Shown here: positions 26,382 to 35,804 of the stretch, in pieces | Layout: each line of letters opens with the position of its first letter | Numbering within the stretch: the first letter of the stretch is position 1 | DNA from: Nocardioides xinjiangensis | GTDB lineage: Bacteria > Actinomycetota > Actinomycetes > Propionibacteriales > Nocardioidaceae | DNA length: 64,000 bases | NCBI RefSeq assembly: GCF_017916455.1 | Contig: NZ_JAFMSY010000004.1 | Span: forward strand, 207,995-271,994 | Direction of reading: 5' to 3' | Translations under genes and position numbers: made by a program | Notes under the pieces: generated by a model | Told to the model about the DNA's origin: nothing | The model's input: only the letters and a program-made list of their open reading frames with translations | The model's database searches: none

Positions 26382-27377
26382 GTGGTCGACATCGAGCAGA
26401 TCAACCCGCGCAACGAAGCCGCCCTCAAGGCGTGGTGGGACGTCGGGCACGCGGCGACGGCCGACCGGCCCGGCAAGCCGTGGCCGCTGTGGGAGCAGAG
26501 CCGGGTGGCGCTGACCGCGCCGAACCCCGAGCGCGACGTGGCCCTGTTCGGTGCCATCGAGGGTCGCCGCATGGTGGGCGCCGGCATGGTGCTCCTGCCC
26601 ACGCGCGACAACGCCCACCTCGCCGGCGCCGAGGTGTACGTCGACCCCGATCGACGTCGCGAGGGGATCGGGTCGGCGCTGCTGGCGGAGGCGGAGGTGC
26701 TGGCGCTCGGGCACGGGCGCACGACGCTCACCGGCGAGGCGTACGTCCCGCCCGGCGGCACGGCCGCGGCGGAGCCGTTCGCGCTGGGGCGGGGCTTCGC
26801 GGTCGCCACCCGGGAGTCGATCAAGGAGCTGACGACCTCCGACTACCTCGAGCGGCGCGACGCGCTGGCGGCGGGGCTCGCGGGCGCCGGCCAGGGCTAC
26901 TCGCTCGTCACCTTCGACACCGTGTGCCCCGAGGAGCACGTCGAGTCGTTCGGGCGCCTCCTGGGGATGCTGGTATCCGAGATCCCGCTCGGCGACCTCG
27001 ACCTCGAGGCGTCGGAGTGGAGCGTGGAGCGCGTCCGCGCCGCCGAGCAGCGGCAGGTCGCCACCGGACGGCACGTGCACACGGCCCTGGCGATCGCGCC
27101 CGACGGCACGGTGGCGGGTGTGTCCGACGTGCGCGTCGACGACACGGACCACACGCACGCCCTGGTCGGCATCACGATCGTCGACCCGGCGCACCGCGGA
27201 CACCGGCTCGGGCTCGCGCTCAAGGTCGCGACGCACGACCTGGTCCTGGCGACGTACCCCGACCTCAGGACCGTGGAGACGTCCAACGCCGAGGTCAACA
27301 CGTGGATGAACGCCGTCAACGAGGCGCTGGGCTACCGCACGACCGAGACGTTGCTCGAGCTGCAGAAGAGGCTCTGA
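26382..27377 (+). CDS. Tandem-GNAT acetyltransferase
   Basis: 331 residues with two GNAT-like halves. The first has GAEVYVDPDRRREGIGSALL (acetyl-CoA loop), the second VGITIVDPAHRGHRLGLALK and ends in NEALGYRTTETLLELQK. This double arrangement resembles mycothiol synthase MshD and many related actinobacterial acetyltransferases of unknown acceptor; I do not claim it is MshD. The GTG at 26382 is preferred over an ATG 36 bases upstream. First gene of the block between glmM and coaA, ending at a bidirectional hairpin. Confidence 0.82.
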   Translation: MVDIEQINPRNEAALKAWWDVGHAATADRPGKPWPLWEQSRVALTAPNPERDVALFGAIEGRRMVGAGMVLLPTRDNAHLAGAEVYVDPDRRREGIGSALLAEAEVLALGHGRTTLTGEAYVPPGGTAAAEPFALGRGFAVATRESIKELTTSDYLERRDALAAGLAGAGQGYSLVTFDTVCPEEHVESFGRLLGMLVSEIPLGDLDLEASEWSVERVRAAEQRQVATGRHVHTALAIAPDGTVAGVSDVRVDDTDHTHALVGITIVDPAHRGHRLGLALKVATHDLVLATYPDLRTVETSNAEVNTWMNAVNEALGYRTTETLLELQKRL

Positions 27378-27423
27378 GACGACGGTCAGCCTCGTGACCG
27401 CGCCGCCGCGACCGACGGGGCGG

Positions 27424-27460
27424 CGACGGGCCCCGGGAATCGGATCCCCGGGGCCCGTCG
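27424..27460. terminator. Bidirectional hairpin terminator
   Basis: A 14-bp perfect stem (CGACGGGCCCCGGG and its complement) with a 9-base loop lies between two convergent genes and can serve both. No U-tract. Confidence 0.75.
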
Positions 27461-27504
27461 TCCGGCCGGCTCCCGACGTGGTCGGGGGCCGGGGCTCGGG
27501 CCGA

Positions 27505-28041
27505 TCAGTCGCAGAACCCGGCGGCACCACCGTTGTTCGCCGTGTCGAACAGGTCCTTCGTCGCCTCGTAGGAGCCACTGCCGATCGCCGCGTTCGTCAG
27601 CGCCACCACCTCCGCCGTGGAGAACGAGTAGTCCACCTCGTCGCTCGCAGCGTTCAACACAGCCGCGGCCGCGTGCCGCAACAGCGCCTTCAAGCCACCA
27701 CCGCCCAGCGACAGCGCGGCGTCCAGCGTCATCGACGAGTAGGTCGACGACAGGCCGGTGAAGACGCTGCCCAGCGTCGTGTCGGGGCTGTAGCCGGCGG
27801 GATAGTCGGACGGGTGGTTCTTCCAGAACCCGGGGGTGCAGCCCTCGCCGCCCGGCTCGGGCGTCGTGGTCGTGGTCGTCGTCGTGGTCGTCGTCGTGGT
27901 CGTCGGGACGGTGGTCGTGGTGGTGGTCGTCACCTCTCCGGCGACGCTCACCCCGGCGAACACGGTCGCAAGGACGAAGCCGAGGACCGCCAGGATCGGC
28001 AGGCCCAGCATCGTGGTCAGCCTGTTGTCTCTGTCTTTCAC
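27505..28041 (-). CDS. Secreted Thr-tract protein with a CTPGFWKNHP domain
   Basis: 178 residues. A basic start and one hydrophobic segment (MLGLPILAVLGFVLATVFAG) form a signal peptide or anchor. It is followed by 7 and then 14 consecutive threonines interrupted by Val-Pro, and a globular domain of about 110 residues opening with CTPGFWKNHPSDYP and ending in GFCD. The two cysteines near its ends could form one disulfide. The CTPGFWKNHP motif recurs in secreted bacterial proteins of unknown function. The GTG at 28041 is chosen because AAGGAG lies 6 bases upstream; an ATG 7 codons earlier has no such site. The Thr tract could be an O-mannosylated stalk, which is inference. Confidence 0.75.
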   Translation of the reverse strand: MKDRDNRLTTMLGLPILAVLGFVLATVFAGVSVAGEVTTTTTTTVPTTTTTTTTTTTTTTPEPGGEGCTPGFWKNHPSDYPAGYSPDTTLGSVFTGLSSTYSSMTLDAALSLGGGGLKALLRHAAAAVLNAASDEVDYSFSTAEVVALTNAAIGSGSYEATKDLFDTANNGGAAGFCD

Positions 28042-28151
28042 CGCGTGCTCCTTCGGTGCCATCGGGTGGGGGACGCCTCGAGCGCACCCTCGAACCGGAC
28101 CGTAGAGGGGCCGGGGCGAGGAGAACCCGTCCCGGGCGGGAATTCACTGGT

Positions 28152-28157
28152 TATGGT
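28152..28157 (+). promoter_or_regulatory. Candidate leaderless -10 box (TATGGT)
   Basis: TATGGT 6 bases before the ATG at 28164; no Shine-Dalgarno sequence. Confidence 0.45.
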
Positions 28158-28163
28158 GACGCC

Positions 28164-29990
28164 ATGCTTCATCCGGCGCGGATGGACACGGCTCGTTGGA
28201 CGATGCGCTCGGCGCTGCTGGCGCTGAGCGCCGTCCTGCTGCTCCTGTGCGCGGGTGCCTCGGCGTCGGTGGGCGACGGACCGGACGACGGGCCCCGGCT
28301 GACGCGGGGGGAGGCGACCCGCATCGTGCTGGTCGAACCGGAGGTCGCCGAGTGGCTGGACCGATACCCGGAGGACTTGCTGATACCCGCGGCCCACTTC
28401 ATGCCCGAGCGCGGGGAGTGGGAGGTGAGCGTCTTCACCCCCGAGGCCGGCAAGGTGGCCACCGCCAAGGTCGACGACCGCACCGGCGACACGCGCGACG
28501 TCTGGGCGGGGCCTGAGCTGGCCTGGCCGCTGGCCCGGGGAGGCGGCGTCGGCGGGCTGATCAACGAGCCCCTCCTGTGGCTGGCGTTCTGCCTCTTCTT
28601 CGTGGTCGGCCTCGCGGACTTCAGACGACCGCTGAGCCTGGCCAACCTCGATCTGGTGGCCCTGTTGTCGTTCTCGGTCAACGTCGCGCTGCTCAACGAG
28701 GGGCGCGTGTTCGCCTCCGTGTTGGCCGCGACGGCCTCGCTGGTCTACCTCGTCCTGCGGATGATCCGCGTCGGAGTCACCGGACGCGTCGCCGTCCCGC
28801 GCTCGACCGTTCCCGTGTGGCTGCTCGTGGCGGGCCTGGTGTTCCTCGTCGGGCTGCGGACGGGGATCAACGTCGAGCACTCGAGCGTGCTGGACGTCGG
28901 CTACGCGGGGGTCATCGGCGCCGACCGCCTCTCGGACGGCGTGTCGCCGTACGGGAGGTTTCCCCATGCGGACAGCGGACGCCCCTGCGGCGCTGAGGCC
29001 CACGACGGGAGCGTCCTGGACTGGGTCCAGGAGGACGGGCGCTGCGAGACGATCAACTCCTTCGGGGACACCTACGGTCCGGTGAACTACCACGCCTACC
29101 TCCCAGGGCTGTGGCTCTTCGGCTGGAGCGGTCGGTGGGACGAGCTCCCGGCCGTCCACTTCACGACCCTGCTCTTCGACCTGCTCGCCATGGCAGGTCT
29201 CGCGGCCGTGGGGCGCAGCCGGGGCGGGACCAGGGCGGCGGTCGTCCTGCCGTTCGCGTGGGCGGCGAACCCGCTGACCCAGTACACCTCCAGCTCCAAC
29301 GCCAACGACACGATCATGGCCGCCCTCCTCATCTGGGCGTTCTGGGCCGTCTCGTCCCCGCCCGGGCGAGGCTGCCTGGTCGCCCTCGCGTGCTGGACTA
29401 AGCTGGCCGCCCTGATCCTGGCGCCGATGTGGGCGACCTACCCCGGCACCCGTCGGCTGCGGAGTCCGCTCGTGTACGCCACGAGCTTCGCGCTGACCAC
29501 GGTGCTGTGCTTCTGGTTCCTGCTGGTCGCCGACGACCCGCTGCGCGAGCTGCGGGTGTTCCTCGACCGGACGTTCATCATCCAGTTCGACCGCAGCTCA
29601 CCGTTCTCGCTGTGGGACTGGGGTCAGTACGCCGCTGCGGGCCTGCCCGACCTCTCGGCGGTGCAGCACGTCCTGCAGGGGGTCCTCGTGCTCGCGGCGC
29701 TGGTGGTGGCGGTCCGGCCGCGCCGCAAGTCGCCGCTGCAGCTGGCCGCCTTCAGCGCAGCCCTGCTGATGTCGTTCCAGCTCCTGCTGACCCACTGGTC
29801 CGCCTTGTACACGGTGTGGTTCATGCCGTTCCTGCTCGTGGTCGTCCTGACCGGCGATCTCCTGCAGTCCGGTGGCACGCGTCCGGACGACACGGAAGAG
29901 GGCGACACCACAGTCCGGAGCGGGGACGCCGCCCGCGGACAGACCCCCGATTCGCGGTATGCGGCGGCACCGACCTCGCGTCGAGACTGA
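28164..29990 (+). CDS. Polytopic membrane protein, GT-C/GT87-like glycosyltransferase candidate
   Basis: 608 residues. An N-terminal signal-like helix and an extracytoplasmic part of about 110 residues are followed by roughly ten transmembrane helices. The loop DVGYAGVIGADRLSDGVSPYG and GDTYGPVNYHAYLPG resemble the first-loop region of GT-C polyprenol-phosphate-dependent mannosyl/arabinosyl transferases. FAWAANPLTQYTSSSNAND fits the same class. Such enzymes extend cell-envelope glycans or glycosylate exported proteins. Family assignment is by pattern only. It sits beside the Thr-rich secreted protein, a conceivable substrate. Confidence 0.65.
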   Translation: MLHPARMDTARWTMRSALLALSAVLLLLCAGASASVGDGPDDGPRLTRGEATRIVLVEPEVAEWLDRYPEDLLIPAAHFMPERGEWEVSVFTPEAGKVATAKVDDRTGDTRDVWAGPELAWPLARGGGVGGLINEPLLWLAFCLFFVVGLADFRRPLSLANLDLVALLSFSVNVALLNEGRVFASVLAATASLVYLVLRMIRVGVTGRVAVPRSTVPVWLLVAGLVFLVGLRTGINVEHSSVLDVGYAGVIGADRLSDGVSPYGRFPHADSGRPCGAEAHDGSVLDWVQEDGRCETINSFGDTYGPVNYHAYLPGLWLFGWSGRWDELPAVHFTTLLFDLLAMAGLAAVGRSRGGTRAAVVLPFAWAANPLTQYTSSSNANDTIMAALLIWAFWAVSSPPGRGCLVALACWTKLAALILAPMWATYPGTRRLRSPLVYATSFALTTVLCFWFLLVADDPLRELRVFLDRTFIIQFDRSSPFSLWDWGQYAAAGLPDLSAVQHVLQGVLVLAALVVAVRPRRKSPLQLAAFSAALLMSFQLLLTHWSALYTVWFMPFLLVVVLTGDLLQSGGTRPDDTEEGDTTVRSGDAARGQTPDSRYAAAPTSRRD

Positions 29991-30030
29991 GGCCAGCGCG
30001 ATCGTCGCGAATGCCACGTTGGGGGTGCTC

Positions 30031-32514
30031 ATGCTCACCAGTCCCAGGCGGGTCCTTCTGGCGGCGATCGCCGTCCTCCTCCTCGCGGCCCCCGCAGCCA
30101 TCGTCCGCGACGCGACACCCGCGGAGGCGGCGCCGCAGGTCGACACCGGTTTCGGCGTGCAGACCGTGTTCTCCGGCCTCACGCTCCCCACGGTCGTGCG
30201 CTTCTCCCCGGACGGCAGGGTGTTCGTCGCGGAGAAGTCAGGGCTGGTCAAGGTCTTCGACTCGATGAGCGACACCACCGCGACCACGGCGATCGACCTC
30301 ACCGCAGACGTCCACTCGTTCTGGGACCGTGGCCTCCTCGGGATGGCGCTCGACCCCGACTTCCCCGCAAGCCCCTACGTCTACCTGCTCTACACGTGGG
30401 ACCGCTACCGCTACGGCGACACGTGCCCCACGCCACCGGGAGCGACGACTGACGGTTGCCTCGCCGACGGACGGCTGGTCCGCATCCCGGTCGACACGGC
30501 CAACCGCCCCGGGACCACGGAGGTCCTCCTCGACGGCAACTTCTGCCAGCAGTTCCCGTCCCACTCAGTGGGGACCGTCGAGTTCGGGCCCGAAGGCGCC
30601 CTCTACGTCACCTCCGGCGACGGCGCGTCCTTCAACACCGTGGACCACGGCCAGCTCGGCGGCAGCCTCGCCGGCACTCCGACCCCCGTGAACCCGTGTC
30701 AGGACCCGCCGTCCGAGGGCGGAGCGTTGCGCAGCCAGGACCTCCGCACCGGCGGTGACCCGCTGAGCCACGACGGCACCTTGATGCGTCTGGACCCCGA
30801 CACGGGCAACGCCTGGCCGGGCAACCCTGGTGGGGGCCGGGTGCTCGCCCATGGTTTCCGCAACCCGTTCCGCACGGCGGTGGCGCCCGACGGCCACGTC
30901 TACGTCGGAGACGTGGGGTGGAACAACTGGGAGGAGATCAACCACGTCCCGAACGCGTCGTCGCTGCGGAACTACGGATGGCCCTGCTACGAGGGCACCG
31001 GACGCATGGGGTCCTACGACGCCGCCAACGTGCCCGTGTGCGAGTCTCTCTATGCCCAGGGGAGCGCAGCGGTCACGGCCCCGCTGTTCGAGTACCGCCA
31101 CGGCGTCGCGCTGGACGCCTGCCCCGAGGTACAGGGCAACTCCAGCGCGATCAGCGGTCTCGCCGTCTACCCGGGCGGTACCTATCCGGGCAAGTACGAC
31201 GGCGCGTTGTTCTTCACCGACTACTCCCGGGCGTGCGTCTGGGTGATGTACGCGGGCGCCGGAGGGGTGCCCGACCCCTCGACGGTCGACCGATTCACGA
31301 CGGAGGAGCCGTCGGTGGGGCTGTACGCCGGACCGGGGGGCGACATCTTCTCCCTCGACCACATCAACGGTCGCATCCGTCGGATCGTCTCCACGGGGAC
31401 CAGCAACCAGCTGCCCACGGCGTCCTTCGTGGCCGACCCGTCGTCCGGGCAGGCTCCGCTGACCGTCGCCTTCGACGCCACCGCATCCGTCGACCCCGAC
31501 GGCGCTCCGCTGCAGTACGCCTGGGACCTCGACGGCGACGGCCAGCTGGACGACGCGTTCACGGCCACGGCCGCCCACACCTACACGACTCCGGGCACCT
31601 ACACGGTCCGGCTCCGGGTGGACGACGGTCACGGCGGTGTCGACGACGAGACCGTGCAGGTGGACGTGCGCGCCGACGCCAACCAGGCTCCGACCGCACG
31701 CATCGACGCCCCGACGTCCGTGACCACTTGGGCCGTCGGCGACACCGTGTCCCTGCAGGGCAGCGGCGTCGACCCCGACGGCGGCAACCTCACGTACCGC
31801 TGGGACCTCGGGGTGGTGCACTGCTCGGCCACACCGCCGTTCGACTGCCACACCCACCCGCTCGAGACCCGCTCGGGTGCCACCGCCTCCTTCTCCGCTC
31901 CGGACCACGACTACCCGTCGCGGTTGTCCGTGACGTTGACGGTCACCGACCCGGCAGGGCTGCGGGACGCCGAGACCATCGAGATCCTGCCCCGCACCCG
32001 CACGCTGACCGTCGACACCGTGCCCGACGGCCTGCAGGCCTACGTCGGTGGCGCAGCGGTGACGGAGGGGCAGCCGCAGACCGTCATCGAGCGCTCGACC
32101 CAGACGTTCTCCGTCCCCTCCCCGCAGGTCCTGGGGGAGCACACCTACCAGCTCGTCGGTTGGAGCGACGGCTCCACGTCTGCGGCCCGCACCACGACTG
32201 TCGCCGTCGACCAGGCCTTCACCGCACGCTTCAACGGCTTGCCGCAGGCTCGGGTGACGGCGAACCCGACGACCGGCAAGGCTCCACTGACCGTCCAGCT
32301 CTCCGCGACGGGCTCGACCGACCCGGAGGGTGCGCCGCTGACCTACGCGTGGGACCTCGACGGGGACGGGCAGCTGGACGACGCCACCGGCGCCACTGCC
32401 AGCCGCACGTTCACCATCAAGGGGACGACGCGGGTGACCGTGCGGGCGACCGACAGCTTCGGTGCCACGTCGACGGCCTCGGTGACCATCACCGTCAAGC
32501 CCGGGAAGCGCTGA
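30031..32514 (+). CDS. Secreted PQQ-type sugar dehydrogenase-like protein with PKD domains
   Basis: 827 residues. Signal peptide (about 1-35), then a glucose/sorbosone dehydrogenase beta-propeller (about 40-455) with GLLGMALDPDFP, HSVGTVEFGPEGALYVTSGDG and LAHGFRNPFRTAVAPDGHVYVGDV. A PKD domain (about 460-545, YAWDLDGDGQLDD) follows, then an Ig-like segment (550-650), a beta-rich repeat (655-735) and a second PKD domain (737-827) with the same YAWDLDGDGQLDD. No sortase signal or C-terminal anchor, so probably released or carbohydrate-bound. PQQ use is inferred from the family; PQQ biosynthesis genes are absent here. The ATG at 30031 leads straight into the signal peptide, about 40 bases past the membrane protein's stop. 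Confidence 0.82.
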   Translation: MLTSPRRVLLAAIAVLLLAAPAAIVRDATPAEAAPQVDTGFGVQTVFSGLTLPTVVRFSPDGRVFVAEKSGLVKVFDSMSDTTATTAIDLTADVHSFWDRGLLGMALDPDFPASPYVYLLYTWDRYRYGDTCPTPPGATTDGCLADGRLVRIPVDTANRPGTTEVLLDGNFCQQFPSHSVGTVEFGPEGALYVTSGDGASFNTVDHGQLGGSLAGTPTPVNPCQDPPSEGGALRSQDLRTGGDPLSHDGTLMRLDPDTGNAWPGNPGGGRVLAHGFRNPFRTAVAPDGHVYVGDVGWNNWEEINHVPNASSLRNYGWPCYEGTGRMGSYDAANVPVCESLYAQGSAAVTAPLFEYRHGVALDACPEVQGNSSAISGLAVYPGGTYPGKYDGALFFTDYSRACVWVMYAGAGGVPDPSTVDRFTTEEPSVGLYAGPGGDIFSLDHINGRIRRIVSTGTSNQLPTASFVADPSSGQAPLTVAFDATASVDPDGAPLQYAWDLDGDGQLDDAFTATAAHTYTTPGTYTVRLRVDDGHGGVDDETVQVDVRADANQAPTARIDAPTSVTTWAVGDTVSLQGSGVDPDGGNLTYRWDLGVVHCSATPPFDCHTHPLETRSGATASFSAPDHDYPSRLSVTLTVTDPAGLRDAETIEILPRTRTLTVDTVPDGLQAYVGGAAVTEGQPQTVIERSTQTFSVPSPQVLGEHTYQLVGWSDGSTSAARTTTVAVDQAFTARFNGLPQARVTANPTTGKAPLTVQLSATGSTDPEGAPLTYAWDLDGDGQLDDATGATASRTFTIKGTTRVTVRATDSFGATSTASVTITVKPGKR

Positions 32515-32541
32515 CCGCGACGCGCCGCCGGCGACCGGCGC

Positions 32542-33510
32542 TCAGAGCTTGCGCAACCGCACGTAGCGCACCGAGTGGTCGGCGTCCTTGCGCAGCACGA
32601 GGTTCGCGCGCGAGCGGGTGGGAGCGACGTTCTGCACGAGGTTCGGCTCGTTGATGGAATCCCAGATCCGGGTGGCCTGGTCGACCGCCTCGTCGTGGGA
32701 CAGCGCGGCGTACTTGCGGAAGTACGACGCCGGGTCACGGAAGGCGGTCTCGCGCAGCCTCAGGAAGCGGTCGACGTACCAGCGCTTGATGTCGGCCAGC
32801 GCCGCGTCGACGTAGACGGAGAAGTCGAAGAAGTCGCTGACCGCCAGGCCGGTGCGGCCGTCGTCGCGCACGCGGGCCGGCTGCAGGACGTTGAGGCCCT
32901 CGATGATCACGATGTCGGGGCGCTTGACCACGACCTTCTCGTCGGGCAGCACGTCGTAGACGAGGTGGGAGTAGATCGGCGCCTCGACCTCGTCCCGGCC
33001 GGACTTGATGTCGACGACGAACTTCAGCAGCGCCTTGCGGTCGTAGGACTCCGGGAACCCCTTGCGGTGCAGGATCCCGCGCCGCTCGAGCTCGGCGTTG
33101 GGCAGCAGGAAGCCGTCGGTGGTCACAAGCGCGACGTTGGGGTGCTCGGGCCAGTGCGCCAGCATCTGCTGCAGCACGCGCGCGGTGGTCGACTTGCCGA
33201 CCGCGACCGAGCCGGCGAGCCCGATGACGAACGGCGTGCGCGGCGGGGTCACGCGGTGCAGGAACTCCTCCTGCTCGCGGTGCAGCCGGGAGTTCGCCGC
33301 GACGTAGAGGCTGAGCAACCGCGAGAGCGGGAGGTAGACCTGCTCGATCTCGCGGAGGTCGAGCTGGTCGCCGAAGCCACGGAGGCGGAGGACCTCGTCG
33401 GGCGTCAGGGACGTCTCGGCCGTGCCGGCCAGCTGCGCCCAGGCCCCGCGCTCGAGCTCGACGTACGGGGAGGCCTCGCTGCCGGTGGAGGACGACGTGA
33501 CCTCGGGCAT
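32542..33510 (-). CDS. coaA: Pantothenate kinase, type I
   Basis: 322 residues. Phosphorylates pantothenate, the first and regulated step of coenzyme A synthesis. Walker [30 protein letters not shown] and the C-terminal [20 protein letters not shown] match the prokaryotic type I enzyme. The ATG at 33510 has a CACAAT box 7 bases ahead. Divergent from glmS, with 65 bases between the two start codons. Confidence 0.97.
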   Translation of the reverse strand: MPEVTSSSTGSEASPYVELERGAWAQLAGTAETSLTPDEVLRLRGFGDQLDLREIEQVYLPLSRLLSLYVAANSRLHREQEEFLHRVTPPRTPFVIGLAGSVAVGKSTTARVLQQMLAHWPEHPNVALVTTDGFLLPNAELERRGILHRKGFPESYDRKALLKFVVDIKSGRDEVEAPIYSHLVYDVLPDEKVVVKRPDIVIIEGLNVLQPARVRDDGRTGLAVSDFFDFSVYVDAALADIKRWYVDRFLRLRETAFRDPASYFRKYAALSHDEAVDQATRIWDSINEPNLVQNVAPTRSRANLVLRKDADHSVRYVRLRKL

Positions 33511-33517
33511 GGGTGCG

Positions 33518-33523
33518 ATTGTG
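33518..33523 (-). promoter_or_regulatory. Candidate leaderless -10 box (CACAAT) of coaA
   Basis: CACAAT on the minus strand, 7 bases before the coaA ATG. It shares a 65-base divergent region with the glmS box. Confidence 0.4.
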
Positions 33524-33561
33524 GCACCGCGGCGGGCCACGGCTGCGCGGCGGCCTGCCGA

Positions 33562-33567
33562 TAGACT
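33562..33567 (+). promoter_or_regulatory. Candidate leaderless -10 box (TAGACT) of glmS
   Basis: TAGACT 8 bases before the glmS ATG. The same hexamer precedes guaA. With only 65 bases between coaA and glmS there is no space for a glmS ribozyme. Confidence 0.5.
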
Positions 33568-33575
33568 CCCCGGCC

Positions 33576-35420
33576 ATGTGCGGAATCGTCGGGTACGTGG
33601 GTCACAAGCCGGCCGAGAGCGTGGTGATCGAAGGCCTCAGGCGGCTGGAGTACCGCGGCTACGACTCCGCCGGCATCGCGCTCGTCGACGGCGGCACGGT
33701 GGTCTCCGACAAGCGGGCCGGCAAGCTCGCCAACCTCGAGAAGGCCATCGCCGAGACGCCGCTCCCGCCCGTCACCACCGGCATCGGCCACACCCGCTGG
33801 GCGACGCACGGCGCGCCGACCGACCGCAACGCCCACCCGCACCTGGGCCGGGAGCGCCGCGTCGCGCTGGTGCACAACGGCATCATCGAGAACTTCGCCG
33901 AGCTGCGTGCCCGCCTGGAGGCCGACGGCGTCGAGATGGCCTCCGACACCGACACCGAGGTCGCCGCCCACCTGCTCGAGGAGCAGCTGGGGAGCGGCGT
34001 GGACCTCACCGTCGCGATGCAGAACGTGTGCCGCGGCCTCGAGGGCGCGTTCACCCTCGTCGCGGTGGACGCGCACGACCCCGACCGGGTCGTCGCCGCC
34101 CGCCGCAACAGCCCGCTCGTGGTGGGGATCGGCGAGGGCGAGAACTTCCTCGGCTCCGACGTGGCCGCCTTCATCGAGCACACCCGCGAGGCCATGGAGC
34201 TCGACCAGGACCAGGTCGTGACCATCACCCGCGACGGGGTCAGCGTCTCCGGCTTCGACGGCACTCCCGCCGAGGGCCGCCGCTACCACGTCGACTGGGA
34301 CCTCTCCGCCGCCGAGAAGGACGGCCACGACTGGTTCATGCGCAAGGAGATCTTCGAGCAGCCGCGCGCGGTGGCCGACTCCCTGCTCGGCCGCCGCGGC
34401 GCCGACGGCCTGCTGCAGCTGGACGAGATGCGGCTCTCCGACCAGGACCTGCGCGACATCGACAAGATCATCATCATCGCGGCCGGCACGTCCTTCTACG
34501 CCGGCATGGTCGCCAAGTACGCCATCGAGCACTGGTGCCGCATCCCGGTCGAGGTCGAGCTGGCCAGCGAGTTCCGCTACCGCGACCCGATCCTCACCAG
34601 CGCGACCCTCGTCGTGGCGATCAGCCAGTCCGGCGAGACCGCGGACACCCTCCAGGCCATCCGGCACGCCCGCGTGCAGCGGTCGAAGGTGCTCGCGATC
34701 TGCAACACCAACGGCTCGACAATCCCCCGCGAGTCCGACGGGGTGATCTACACCCACGCCGGCCCCGAGATCGGGGTCGCCTCCACCAAGGGCTTCCTCA
34801 CCCAGCTCGTGGCCTGCTACCTGCTCGCGCTCTACCTCGCCCAGGTCAAGGGGACCCGGTTCGGCGACGAGATCTCCGAGATCATGGACCAGCTCGAGGA
34901 GATGCCCGGTCACGTCGAGACCGTGCTCGGCAAGGCCGAGGAGGTCTACGCGCTGGCCCGCGACCACGTCGAGAGCCGGTCGGTGCTCTTCCTGGGCCGT
35001 CACGCGGGCTACCCCGTCGCCCTCGAGGGGGCCCTGAAGCTCAAGGAGATCGCCTACCTGCACGCGGAGGGGTTCGCCGCCGGCGAGCTCAAGCACGGAC
35101 CGATCGCGCTGGTCGAGGAGGGGCTGCCGATCCTCTGCGTCGTGCCGCCCCGCGGCCGCGACCAGCTGCACGACAAGATGGTCAGCGGCATCCAGGAGGT
35201 CCGCGCCCGCGGCGCCCGCACCCTGTGCCTCGCCGAGGAGGGCGACACCTCCATCGAGCCGTACGCCGACGTGCTGGTCACGCTGCCGCGGGTGCCGGTG
35301 CTGCTCCAGCCGCTGGTCGCCGTCGTGCCGCTGCAGCTGTTCGCGTGCGAGCTGGCGACCCAGCTCGGCCACGACGTCGACCAGCCGCGCAACCTCGCCA
35401 AGTCCGTCACGGTCGAGTAG
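33576..35420 (+). CDS. glmS: Glutamine-fructose-6-phosphate aminotransferase (isomerizing)
   Basis: 614 residues. Makes glucosamine-6-phosphate from fructose-6-phosphate and glutamine. The mature N-terminus is Cys2 (MCGIVGYVG), the glutaminase nucleophile, followed by HTRWATHG. Two SIS domains in the C-terminal half (about 295-600) carry [27 protein letters not shown] and ASTKGFLTQ. The C-terminus NLAKSVTVE is invariant in the family. Followed after 15 bases by acpS. Confidence 0.98.
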   Translation: MCGIVGYVGHKPAESVVIEGLRRLEYRGYDSAGIALVDGGTVVSDKRAGKLANLEKAIAETPLPPVTTGIGHTRWATHGAPTDRNAHPHLGRERRVALVHNGIIENFAELRARLEADGVEMASDTDTEVAAHLLEEQLGSGVDLTVAMQNVCRGLEGAFTLVAVDAHDPDRVVAARRNSPLVVGIGEGENFLGSDVAAFIEHTREAMELDQDQVVTITRDGVSVSGFDGTPAEGRRYHVDWDLSAAEKDGHDWFMRKEIFEQPRAVADSLLGRRGADGLLQLDEMRLSDQDLRDIDKIIIIAAGTSFYAGMVAKYAIEHWCRIPVEVELASEFRYRDPILTSATLVVAISQSGETADTLQAIRHARVQRSKVLAICNTNGSTIPRESDGVIYTHAGPEIGVASTKGFLTQLVACYLLALYLAQVKGTRFGDEISEIMDQLEEMPGHVETVLGKAEEVYALARDHVESRSVLFLGRHAGYPVALEGALKLKEIAYLHAEGFAAGELKHGPIALVEEGLPILCVVPPRGRDQLHDKMVSGIQEVRARGARTLCLAEEGDTSIEPYADVLVTLPRVPVLLQPLVAVVPLQLFACELATQLGHDVDQPRNLAKSVTVE

Positions 35421-35435
35421 GCGGTCCGAGCAGCC

Positions 35436-35789
35436 ATGCCGGTCATCGGCGTCGGCATCGACGTGGTCGACATCGACCGCTTCGTGCAGGCCCTCGAGCG
35501 CACGCCGTCCCTGCGCGGGCGGCTGTTCACCGACGCCGAGGCCGTGCGTCCGCCCGCCTCGCTGGCCGCCCGGTTCGCCGCCAAGGAGGCCATCGCCAAG
35601 GCGCTCGGCGCCCCGGTCGGGATGGCCTGGCACGACGCCGAGATCGTCTCGGAGGAGACCGGCCGGCCGCGCTTCGAGATCCGGGGCACCGTCGCCGCCC
35701 GCGCGGAGGCGCTCGGCGTCGCGCACGTGCACGTCTCCCTCTCCCACGACGCCGGCATCGCCTCGGCCGTCGTCGTCCTCGAGGGATAG
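35436..35789 (+). CDS. acpS: Holo-[acyl-carrier-protein] synthase
   Basis: 117 residues. Transfers phosphopantetheine from CoA to acyl carrier protein. [12 protein letters not shown] holds the metal-binding Asp, and [15 protein letters not shown] the second acidic ligand and CoA-binding lysine. VSLSHD lies near the end. Length is normal. Part of the glmS-acpS-nnr-alr run, with 15 bases to the next gene. Confidence 0.96.
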   Translation: MPVIGVGIDVVDIDRFVQALERTPSLRGRLFTDAEAVRPPASLAARFAAKEAIAKALGAPVGMAWHDAEIVSEETGRPRFEIRGTVAARAEALGVAHVHVSLSHDAGIASAVVVLEG

Positions 35790-35804
35790 GCCGAGGGACG
35801 AGTC

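Noticed and set aside
27836..28105. Plus-strand ORF with a long valine run
   Set aside because: The valines are the antisense reading of the threonine tract of the secreted protein.
33511..33575. glmS ribozyme or other riboswitch before glmS
   Set aside because: Only 65 bases separate coaA and glmS, and a -10 box lies 8 bases before the ATG, so no room for a structured leader.
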